Positions 1-6,711 of a stretch of DNA of 60,502 bases are shown one piece after another. Position 1 is the first letter of the stretch. Every line of letters starts with the position of its first letter. Source of the DNA: RGIG5612 sp045616165 (GTDB taxonomy: Bacteria > Bacillota > Clostridia > Lachnospirales > Lachnospiraceae); contig JAZLGF010000042.1 in assembly GCA_045616165.1 (NCBI GenBank), positions 1 to 60,502 of the forward strand, given 5' to 3'. The notes below the pieces were generated by a model that was not told the DNA's origin, did no database searches, and worked only from the letters and a program-made list of their open reading frames with translations. The translations under genes and the position numbers were made by a program.

Positions 1-1
1 C

Positions 2-103
2 TGGGAGTGCGGACGAATTCATCCAACTGGTCCGGCTTACAGACTTTTATCAATTTTAAATTCTGGTAAAGAAGAAGATTTTGCAATTATAGAAAAAACA
101 TAA
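2..103 (+). CDS. C-terminal end of an unidentified protein (partial)
   Basis: An open frame enters from the left edge and ends in TAA, giving 33 residues that begin WECGRIHPTGPAY and end in IIEKT. It has no start in the window. I do not recognise the family from this tail. The frame carries no stop over 99 bases and ends just before a non-coding stretch, which is the only support for it being a real gene end. Confidence 0.45.
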   Translation, partial: WECGRIHPTGPAYRLLSILNSGKEEDFAIIEKT

Positions 104-364
104 GCGAAATCGGAGACAATACCCCATAAAAATGCAAAATCACCTTCAGAAGTGGGCTTGTTTTTCCGATTTTGCAAAATTCTCTTTTATTAATTGACCA
201 AAAATAAATAATCAAGTATATTAAGAAGGCACATTCGTGCAGTGAGCGACTCGCTCAAATCTGGCAGCTTCTGCCAACAAATTTCAAATTATTTTTTATT
301 AGGCAGGACGAGCCAGCGATTTTTCATGCGTTAATCTAAACCGTTCTGCCGGAAAGGGACTTTT
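104..364. other. intergenic region with small stem-loops
   Basis: No gene seen. It holds an inverted repeat TGCAAAATC/GATTTTGCA (133-141 and 168-176), two tight hairpins GAGCG-n3-CGCTC (244-256) and TGGCAG-ctt-CTGCCA (262-276), and a longer imperfect hairpin pairing GGCAGGACG (302-310) with CGTTCTGCC (342-350). The last ends just upstream of the ribosome site of the next gene. The first may be the end of the upstream transcript, though it lacks a clean T run. Confidence 0.5.
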
Positions 365-1207
365 ATGTACGAAGTAAAACGCAATTACAAAGATACTATT
401 TTTGTAGATCTTTTTGAGCACAACAAAGAAGAACTTCTAGCTTTAATGAATGCTATTTTAGATACGGATGTAAAAGATTCGTCAGACTTAGAAATAGTAA
501 CAATTAAAGACAGCTTCTTTGTTACAAAATTTAATGACCTGGCATTTATATGTGGAGGAATTCTAAATCTTTATGAGCAACAAAGTACCTTCAATCCCAA
601 TATGCCTCTTAGACTCTTATGCTATGTTGCGGAAGAATATCAAAACATTATCGAAAATGAACACCGAAATATTTATGGTAGCAAATTGCAAAAAATTCCT
701 ACACCGAAGTTTGTTGTTTTTTATAACGGGATTATGGATGCTGATGATAAACAAATTCTGCGTTTATCCGATGCTTTCTTAAATACTTCTTGCAAGTCTG
801 ACCTTGACTTATCTGTACTTATGATTAATATTAATTATGGGCATAACAAAAGTTTGATGGATAAGTGCCAATTGCTTAATAACTATTCGAAATTCATTAA
901 TATCGTTAAAGAAAAAACTAATGGTAGAAATGACAAAGAAGTTGCAATAAACGAAGCGATTAATTTTTGTATTAGCAATGATATTCTTAGCGAATATCTT
1001 CAAGAGAGGAGGTCTACTGTGTTAGGAAGCTTAATTAGAGGATATGACCAAGAAACATATGATAAATTTATGAAAGAAGAAGCCTACGAAGAAGGCCTTG
1101 TTGAGGGTCGCGAGGAAGGCCAACAAGACCTTCTTAGAATGCAATTAAAAAAAGGTTTAATTTCATTAGAACAAGCAATCGAATTTGGTTATGTGCCAAA
1201 TAAATAA
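365..1207 (+). CDS. Rpn family recombination-promoting nuclease / putative transposase
   Basis: The 280-residue protein resembles the Rpn/PD-(D/E)XK nuclease group (PDDEXK_2 type) that is present in many copies in Clostridia. The N-terminal half carries the nuclease-like fold region (DIFVDLF-like start, then FNDLAFICGG and LRLLCYVAEEY, then FVVFYNG). The C-terminus is a charged coil rich in Glu (EEAYEEGLVEGREEGQQ) followed by a short tail, a typical layout for this group. GGAAAGGGAC lies just ahead of the ATG. It stands alone, ahead of a hairpin at 1246-1268. Known members promote RecA-independent DNA exchange; the role here is inferred from family only. Confidence 0.75.
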   Translation: MYEVKRNYKDTIFVDLFEHNKEELLALMNAILDTDVKDSSDLEIVTIKDSFFVTKFNDLAFICGGILNLYEQQSTFNPNMPLRLLCYVAEEYQNIIENEHRNIYGSKLQKIPTPKFVVFYNGIMDADDKQILRLSDAFLNTSCKSDLDLSVLMININYGHNKSLMDKCQLLNNYSKFINIVKEKTNGRNDKEVAINEAINFCISNDILSEYLQERRSTVLGSLIRGYDQETYDKFMKEEAYEEGLVEGREEGQQDLLRMQLKKGLISLEQAIEFGYVPNK

Positions 1208-1245
1208 TTATTTTATAAAGTTCAATATACTACTTTTAATTAACC

Positions 1246-1268
1246 AAGGCCGAGCGATGCTCGGCCTT
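1246..1268. terminator. GC-rich hairpin between convergent genes
   Basis: AAGGCCGAGC-gat-GCTCGGCCTT is a perfect 10-bp stem with a 3-nt loop. There is no T run after it on the plus strand, so as an intrinsic terminator it is weak; it lies between the convergent Rpn and lipoprotein genes and may serve both. Confidence 0.55.
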
Positions 1269-1297
1269 GTGCGATACATGACCAATCTAACCTATTG

Positions 1298-2635
1298 CTA
1301 TTTGATTTTGATTTCGAGGGTTGGGGTGTCAATTTCATTGTAATTCTCGTCTCTGATTTCGATTTGCATTGAAATTTCTTTGATGTCCTCAATATCTTTT
1401 ACTACATCTTGATAATCGTATTTTGAAACTTCTACATCAATCATAGTGGTTGCTCCTGGCACGACTGTTTCTGTCAAAAATAGATTTCCTGCCTTCTTCT
1501 TTTGAATATAGACATCTGATAAATCATAGATGCTTAACTTCTTGTTTCCTGTGTTTTGAGCAAGGAACAAAATATGGAGATTATCATATTCATCTTTGCT
1601 TATGCCTTTTGATATGATTTTTAAGTCATTTGCCTGATAAACTACTTCGCCGGATTCGTCTACTTTTTTCTCATTTCCAAATACAAGTTCAACTTTTGTA
1701 TCTCCTATTTGTCGATAATTCTTATCATGCACGCCTAAAGTGAATGCGATTTGTGAGAATGTATCTATTCCATACTTTGTTTTCATGTCCGCATCCATAA
1801 TCATGCTTGTGTCAATATATAACACTGCTCTTTTGCCATCATTAATAAACTGATTGCTCCATGTTCCCTCTTCAACTAATATTCCATTTAATTCAACATT
1901 GTTGATTGATGCATACTGGTCCTTGCCGGAATTGTTTACTACTTCGAAAAGTAACCCTTGTGTTCCTTCTTTATTTGTAATCGCATATGTGCATAAAGAT
2001 TTTATTCCTTGAGTGTCGAAGAGTTCTTCTTTGGTTGAACTATCTATAGTCGCTCCAACTAACTTTGTATATATCTCACTATCCATTGCTTCCATAAATA
2101 TATCTTTTTCATAATCATACTTGTCTGCTATAGATGTTTTGATTGTTTTTTGTACGAGTGGAAGATAATCATCATAATTTTCATCTTGAATATCAATTCC
2201 CATTGTTATATCAGCAATATCTTCTATTCCATACATTAAAAGCGTATCTATATCGAAACTTGCTGTTGTTGTGGAGCTCATTCCTGCTGCCACATCTTCT
2301 CCAATATATCCTTGCTCTACCATATATCCATTTATAGAATTTGTAGTATTAGCCAAGGTTCCTGCATGAAATTGTAGATTCCTATCGGTATTGTTTTCTA
2401 TTAGGAGTTCTAGGTCTACTGAATAGTCGGTATACGAAAGGTTCGTCGCCGTAATTTTCACTCCTGCTTCATCGGTGATTACTGTCTCTTCGATTGTTGC
2501 ACTGAATTTTCCTTCTGGTTTAGAGCCTGTGTCTTCTTTTTTTACCTTCATATTTTTCTTTCCGCATCCTACCATAGCCACCGCCATAGCCACTACCAAT
2601 ATCACGGTCACAACTCTTACAATTTTCCTCTTCAT
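1298..2635 (-). CDS. secreted lipoprotein with three repeated Ig-like domains
   Basis: The 445-residue protein has a lipoprotein signal: basic MKRK start, hydrophobic stretch and a lipobox ending MVGC with the acylated Cys at residue 24. The rest falls into about three related beta-rich segments, each built around a phrase such as ENNTDRNL, VNNSGKDQY or QNTGNKKL and closing with an I-x-D-x-NY motif (DIQDENYDDY, VHDKNYRQI, IRDENYNEI). It is presumably anchored on the outer face of the membrane. The gene starts 2 nt after the XRE regulator gene ends, so the two are very likely cotranscribed. No function is assigned. Confidence 0.8.
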   Translation of the reverse strand: MKRKIVRVVTVILVVAMAVAMVGCGKKNMKVKKEDTGSKPEGKFSATIEETVITDEAGVKITATNLSYTDYSVDLELLIENNTDRNLQFHAGTLANTTNSINGYMVEQGYIGEDVAAGMSSTTTASFDIDTLLMYGIEDIADITMGIDIQDENYDDYLPLVQKTIKTSIADKYDYEKDIFMEAMDSEIYTKLVGATIDSSTKEELFDTQGIKSLCTYAITNKEGTQGLLFEVVNNSGKDQYASINNVELNGILVEEGTWSNQFINDGKRAVLYIDTSMIMDADMKTKYGIDTFSQIAFTLGVHDKNYRQIGDTKVELVFGNEKKVDESGEVVYQANDLKIISKGISKDEYDNLHILFLAQNTGNKKLSIYDLSDVYIQKKKAGNLFLTETVVPGATTMIDVEVSKYDYQDVVKDIEDIKEISMQIEIRDENYNEIDTPTLEIKIK

Positions 2636-2637
2636 GT

Positions 2638-2961
2638 CTAACTCTCCTTTTTCTTGTTTTTTGTTAATTCGCTGATGAAGACTTCTAGCGCTTTTATTGC
2701 TTCTTCGGACAATCCTTTCGTTAGTGGGTCTTTTGGCTGGATTTCTAGCCCGAGCAGATAGTCAGTGGTGACGTTTAGGCGCTGTGCTATTGCCACAAGG
2801 TTTTTTATCTTTGGTTCAATTTCTCCTGACTCATACCTTGCAATCGCGGCTCTTGATATTCCCACATTTTCAGCGAGTTCTTCTTGAGTGATGCCTGTTT
2901 CTTCTCTTGCCGATTTTATTCGGTTACCGAGACTCAACATAAGATAACTTTTATTACTCAT
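2638..2961 (-). CDS. XRE family transcriptional regulator
   Basis: A 107-residue protein with a lambda-repressor-like helix-turn-helix: LGNRIKSAREETGITQEELAENVG then ISRAAIARYESGEIEPKI, residues about 11-70, followed by a short acidic/lysine tail. It probably binds DNA as a dimer and may control itself and the lipoprotein gene 2 nt downstream. No Shine-Dalgarno sequence precedes the ATG at 2961 or the internal ATG nine bases-triplets later, so the start is uncertain. A dyad built from GTAAC blocks lies upstream at 3007-3031 and is a candidate operator. Confidence 0.9.
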   Translation of the reverse strand: MSNKSYLMLSLGNRIKSAREETGITQEELAENVGISRAAIARYESGEIEPKIKNLVAIAQRLNVTTDYLLGLEIQPKDPLTKGLSEEAIKALEVFISELTKNKKKES

Positions 2962-3006
2962 ACGTATATGTTAAAGAATAAGTTTTCTATTTAACATCAA
3001 CTATGA

Positions 3007-3031
3007 GTAACGCTGCGTTACTTACAGTAAC
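3007..3031. promoter_or_regulatory. GTAAC inverted-repeat cluster, candidate operator
   Basis: GTAACGC-t-GCGTTAC is a perfect dyad (3007-3021) and shares its right arm with a second dyad GTTAC-n5-GTAAC (3017-3031). It lies about 45 bp upstream of the XRE start, where an autoregulatory operator would be expected. In RNA it could also fold as a small hairpin. Binding is inferred. Confidence 0.45.
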
Positions 3032-3057
3032 AGGCCTTTCTTCTTAATTTTTTGCAT
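3022..3057 (-). CDS. possible 11-residue leader peptide
   Basis: A very short frame, MQKIKKKGLLL then TAA, follows a strong AGGAGG with 6 nt spacing to ATG. Its stop codon touches the GTAAC dyads ahead of the XRE gene. The ribosome site is better than that of the XRE gene itself. It may be a leader peptide, or AGGAGG may be a coincidence of the neighbouring hairpin arm. There is no conservation evidence in the window. Confidence 0.3.
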   Translation of the reverse strand: MQKIKKKGLLL

Positions 3058-3113
3058 AAAAATACCTCCTTACGATTTGATTCGCATCTACTCGTAAGGG
3101 GGTATGTATTTTT
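3058..3113. terminator. long imperfect hairpin, likely bidirectional terminator
   Basis: AAAAATAC and CCTTACGA on the left pair with TCGTAAGG and GTATTTTT on the right around a 16-nt loop. A/T runs on both sides are what a two-way terminator shows. It closes the minus-strand YgjP/small-protein transcript; the minus copy of the right-hand arm also supplies the AGGAGG of the possible leader peptide. Confidence 0.5.
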
Positions 3114-3127
3114 CGCGAGGTGAACTA

Positions 3128-3283
3128 TTACCCCAAAAATTCATCAAAGGTTTCGAGTTCGTCGATCCATTTGTTTGGGTCGTCGTCGGGAATATCCGGA
3201 GCAAGATCTATCCCCCATCTTTCGTGGCGTTCCTCATTTTCTCTTATTATTTCTTCTCTTGTTTTTTTCTTACTAAAACACAT
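3128..3283 (-). CDS. small acidic protein of unknown function (51 residues)
   Basis: The frame begins ATG at 3283 behind AGGAAGGAG (about 5 nt spacing) and codes a very charged peptide: MCFSKKKTREEIIREN at the start, a DIPDDDPNKW turn in the middle and DELETFDEFLG at the end. It starts 12 nt after the metallopeptidase gene stops and is on the same strand, so it is probably translated from the same message. No family recognised. A basic head and acidic tail suggest a protein partner rather than an enzyme. It is too short for usual gene finders. Confidence 0.6.
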   Translation of the reverse strand: MCFSKKKTREEIIRENEERHERWGIDLAPDIPDDDPNKWIDELETFDEFLG

Positions 3284-3295
3284 AATGTCTCCTTC

Positions 3296-3844
3296 CTACG
3301 GAATGCGCTTTAAGATGTATTTGCCGTTTTCTTTTAGCCACTTGTTCCACTTATAATAGTCTGGAAAAACTTTTAGGATTTCATCATAAAATTGTTTCGA
3401 GTGGTTCATGTATTTTAAGTGGCATAGTTCATGTACAACGATTGAGTCGATTGCTTCGGGAGGAGTAAGCATAAGCAGACAATTAAAACTTAAATTTCCT
3501 TTGCTTGTGCAACTTCCCCAAAGTGTGCGTTGTGTTCGAATCGTTATGCGTCCATAAGAAACTCCCATAATAGCTGCATAATATTCTACTCTTTTTGGGA
3601 TAACCAAAAGCGCTTTATCCGCAAAGCTTTCGAGCTCATCTTTCGAAAACAAAACTAAATCTTTATATTTTTCTTCTTGCTCTTTTGCCTTTTGCAGATG
3701 CTTATCAATCCAGTTTTGATTCTTCTCTACAAAATTTTGGATTTCGTATTTAGGGACCCACTTCGGTGCCCTTACCAAAACTTCGCCATCTTTTATTTCA
3801 AGCGAAATAGTCTTTCGCCTACTTCTAATAATCTTTGGTTCCAT
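3296..3844 (-). CDS. YgjP-like metallopeptidase (DUF45, M48-related)
   Basis: The 182-residue protein has the zinc motif HELCH (H138, E139, H142) with a third ligand candidate H148, and the family signature LWGSCTSKGNLSFN ahead of it. The N-terminus (KTISLEIKDGEVLVRAP) is the usual beta-strand start of the family. Length agrees with the family. It is a cytosolic metal-dependent hydrolase of poorly known substrate. A small acidic gene follows 12 nt behind. Confidence 0.88.
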   Translation of the reverse strand: MEPKIIRSRRKTISLEIKDGEVLVRAPKWVPKYEIQNFVEKNQNWIDKHLQKAKEQEEKYKDLVLFSKDELESFADKALLVIPKRVEYYAAIMGVSYGRITIRTQRTLWGSCTSKGNLSFNCLLMLTPPEAIDSIVVHELCHLKYMNHSKQFYDEILKVFPDYYKWNKWLKENGKYILKRIP

Positions 3845-3882
3845 AGCTCTATTATAAATGTTTTTGAAAAATGTTGTTAGAT

Positions 3883-5082
3883 TTAGTTTGCTTTTTTAAA
3901 TTTAAGAATAACAACTAATACTTCGCCAAGAAGTGCGATACCCGCTGCCACTAGGAAAGCTGGTTGGTAAAGATAAAGTGCTGAGAAAATTAGGCTCATC
4001 GCCATTGGTCCAAAAACTCCGGCGAGTGCCGTTCCAAAATACATAAGTCCGTAATTAACATTATGATATTTTCGTCCGAATCGACTTTGCGTAAAGCTTG
4101 GGAATAGTCCAAGACTTCCGCCATAGCAAAATCCTATCAGTGCCATGCAAAGTATTGCAACAACGAAAGACCCGCCATTATAGAAGAACAAGATAACGTT
4201 TACAACCAAAGTAATTGCAAAAGTTATCATCAAAGTATTTTTAGGACCTAATTTGTCGGAAACCCATCCTATAATAAAACGGCCGACCATGTTAAAAAGC
4301 GAAACGACTGATACAACCAAAGCTGCTGCCGCCGCTTCAAAGCCAAGCATGAATTGGGCGATTTGGGATGTTTGCGAAAGCACCATCATTCCTGCAAAAC
4401 TTCCACAAAGCATTGTAAGAAGCATCAAATAAAAATCGCTTGTCTTAAGCATTTCTTTATAATGAACATCTCGTACCGGTGAAACAACCTTTACTTCTTC
4501 ATTACTATCTGGTGCTGTAACAATAAAGAATGCCGCAACAATAATTATCGCAAGCATAATAAATCCAATAATTCTAAATGCCCATAAAACGCCAAATTTT
4601 TCTATTAGCGCATTTGCGATTGGTGAAAGAATAATTGAGCTTGCGCCGAAACATGTGGCTACAAGGCCACCTGCAAATCCGCTTCGTTCCGGAAAAAATT
4701 TTACTGTGTTGGAAATAATTATTCCGTAAGAAAAGCCTGTGCCTACGCCGACCATAACGCCGTATGTTAAAGCTAGTGCAAACTCGCTTGTGACAAACCC
4801 CGATAAAATCATGCCTAGTCCAAACATGATTCCTCCGCCGATAGCGACTACCTTTGCTCCAAACTTTTTAACGATAAAGCCTCCGATAATCATGTCGACC
4901 GGCGCCGATACACATGCGATTGTGTAAATATATGACAGGTTATTAATTTTCTGACCTGTTAGCTGGCTAAGATATTCTGCCATAGGCGTTGCAAAAGTGC
5001 TCCATGTATAAAGAGCTCCAATGCAAAGTCCTATTAAGCATGATGCGATGAGTACGCCCCATCTTTTTTTTGAATAATCCAT
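3883..5082 (-). CDS. OFA-type MFS transporter
   Basis: A 399-residue, twelve-segment membrane protein of the major facilitator superfamily. The start RWGVLIASCLIGLCIGALYTWS and the following GG-rich second and third segments match the oxalate/formate antiporter (OFA) group, whose members carry small organic acids. Its ATG overlaps the stop of the preceding symporter gene (TAATG), so the two are translationally coupled. The pair is divergent from the transhydroxylase operon, which suggests uptake or export of aromatic acids or their breakdown products. The substrate is inferred from context only. Confidence 0.82.
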   Translation of the reverse strand: MDYSKKRWGVLIASCLIGLCIGALYTWSTFATPMAEYLSQLTGQKINNLSYIYTIACVSAPVDMIIGGFIVKKFGAKVVAIGGGIMFGLGMILSGFVTSEFALALTYGVMVGVGTGFSYGIIISNTVKFFPERSGFAGGLVATCFGASSIILSPIANALIEKFGVLWAFRIIGFIMLAIIIVAAFFIVTAPDSNEEVKVVSPVRDVHYKEMLKTSDFYLMLLTMLCGSFAGMMVLSQTSQIAQFMLGFEAAAAALVVSVVSLFNMVGRFIIGWVSDKLGPKNTLMITFAITLVVNVILFFYNGGSFVVAILCMALIGFCYGGSLGLFPSFTQSRFGRKYHNVNYGLMYFGTALAGVFGPMAMSLIFSALYLYQPAFLVAAGIALLGEVLVVILKFKKAN

Positions 5083-6497
5083 TAACCTATCTTACTTAAT
5101 TCTTTCTTCTTTACGAAATAGCCGATTGCTACTACGATTGCGGCTGCAACGATTCCGATAAGAAGTGGATCGAATGGGAAGTTAAGTAAGTTACCGATTA
5201 AAACGATAATCGGACCAACCAAGATTGCTGCAAATACCCATCGTTTGTCGACTTTTCCAGGTAGGAAAAGTGCTGCGCACAATGGACAAAATACAACCGC
5301 TGCTCTTAGTCCCATCGACATGAATGCGAAGTTTAAGATTACATCTCCTAATGCTCCTGTTGAAAGGAAACATGCAGCAACTAATACGAGAATAATCCAT
5401 CCCTTTGACATAAAATCAAATTTCTTTTCGCTGATTTCTTTTTTACTTACGACTTTAACGATGTCGTTATTTATAACTGTTGAGATGCCGAGTGCTAGTC
5501 CCGCACCTGTACCAACTGATGCAATAAAAAGTGTTGCAAGTACAACGCCGGCAAGGAGCGCTGGCATATGATTGATTACGAAAGTTGTAAGAGCTGTTTT
5601 TGCTGTAAGTCCCGGATAAAGGGCTGCGTTTGCTCTCATGTATAAACCTACTAAAATTCCGCCAACTCCGATAGGTGGAATAAGGAATGCTGAAAGAAGC
5701 GCTCCGCCTTTTCCTGCTCTATCGCTCTTTCCGTTAATAACTGCCTGGGCATATGTTTGAGTTGTTAAAACACCAAAGATTAAAGATAATGCTGAGCCTA
5801 AATCTTTTCCTACTCCTCTGGCAAAAAGCGAGAAGAAGTTAACGTTATCTGGGTTTTCGATTGCTTTAACCATTCCGGTAAATCCGCCGAATCCACCGAC
5901 TGCAACTAAAACCATAACGCCACATGCAACGATTGAAACATAAAGCAAAACTGTTTTTAAGATACCGACAATTCCAGCTCCTTTAGTTCCACCGAAGATT
6001 ACATATAAAATCATAAAAATGGCTGAAACAACAACAGTTAATAAAATTCCTAGGTTTGGAAAAACGACTGCTATTACTGCGCTTGCCGCTAAGAGCTGTG
6101 ATGGAATATTAATGAATGTTCCAACTGAATTTAAGATTGAAGCAGCCATTCCGGCGCCCTTGCCATATTCATTTCTAATTGTTCCAACGATTGTTGGTGA
6201 ATCTGAATGTCTAAATGGCTTTGCGTATGCTAGTGCTAAGATAAGGCATCCGATTCCACCACCAAGTGTGAACCACCACGCCGACATACCATAAGTAAAT
6301 GCTAACTGCGCTGTACCAACTGTTGATGAGCCACCTACTAAGGTGCCCATAATAAGGCCTGTTACGATAGGCATGCTATTGTTTTTGCCTTTGCCGCCTT
6401 TGTTCTTTTTACCTGTCCATATAGATAAACCTACGATAGCGCAAAGCGTTACAACAAGGCCTACAATAAATAAGGGACTGCTTGCTAATTTCTCCAT
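5082..6497 (-). CDS. sodium:solute symporter (SSS family)
   Basis: A 471-residue protein with about 12-13 membrane segments and SSS features: an early cytosolic GKKNKGGKGKNN loop, a GTLVGGSSTVGTAQLAFTYG stretch with the small-residue unwound helix and WWFTLGGG after it. SSS proteins import organic acids, sugars or amino acids with Na+. It is the first gene of a two-gene minus operon with the OFA transporter and has a good promoter at 6541-6569. Being divergent from the transhydroxylase operon, it is a candidate importer for the phenolic substrate. Confidence 0.85.
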   Translation of the reverse strand: MEKLASSPLFIVGLVVTLCAIVGLSIWTGKKNKGGKGKNNSMPIVTGLIMGTLVGGSSTVGTAQLAFTYGMSAWWFTLGGGIGCLILALAYAKPFRHSDSPTIVGTIRNEYGKGAGMAASILNSVGTFINIPSQLLAASAVIAVVFPNLGILLTVVVSAIFMILYVIFGGTKGAGIVGILKTVLLYVSIVACGVMVLVAVGGFGGFTGMVKAIENPDNVNFFSLFARGVGKDLGSALSLIFGVLTTQTYAQAVINGKSDRAGKGGALLSAFLIPPIGVGGILVGLYMRANAALYPGLTAKTALTTFVINHMPALLAGVVLATLFIASVGTGAGLALGISTVINNDIVKVVSKKEISEKKFDFMSKGWIILVLVAACFLSTGALGDVILNFAFMSMGLRAAVVFCPLCAALFLPGKVDKRWVFAAILVGPIIVLIGNLLNFPFDPLLIGIVAAAIVVAIGYFVKKKELSKIG

Positions 6498-6540
6498 TTT
6501 TATGCTCCTCTTTTTAGTGAAAAGTTATTTGCGAATTTTC

Positions 6541-6569
6541 ATTTTACATTTTGATTTATGTGCTGTCAA
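6541..6569 (-). promoter_or_regulatory. sigma-A promoter of the symporter/OFA operon
   Basis: Read on the minus strand: TTGACA, 17-bp spacer, TAAAAT. The start point would lie about 35 nt upstream of the symporter ATG. Its -35 box is 27 bp from the -35 box of the divergent transhydroxylase promoter. Confidence 0.75.
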
Positions 6570-6596
6570 CATAACTAAAAATAAAGAAAGTTGCCC

Positions 6597-6627
6597 TTGA
6601 CCTTGGAATTGTTCCAAGGTTTATAAT
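6597..6627 (+). promoter_or_regulatory. MerR-type promoter of the transhydroxylase operon
   Basis: TTGACC (6597-6602) and TATAAT (6622-6627) are 19 bp apart, too long for good unaided use. A perfect dyad CCTTGGAA-ttg-TTCCAAGG (6601-6619) fills the spacer. This is the architecture of promoters that MerR-family activators untwist, and the dyad is close to that of the AdhR/NmlR subgroup. No MerR gene is in the window. The 5' leader would be about 78 nt. Confidence 0.75.
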
Positions 6628-6711
6628 TGCTGTGTAACTTATAGGATTTTTTCTTATTATAAAAAGGAAATCCGTAACTATAAAAAATTTTATTACAGAA
6701 GGAGAAAAGGG

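Noticed and set aside
3104..3356. Plus-strand frames at 3104-3356
   Set aside because: They lie opposite the 51-residue small gene and the end of the metallopeptidase gene, both of which have ribosome sites and sensible protein sequence.
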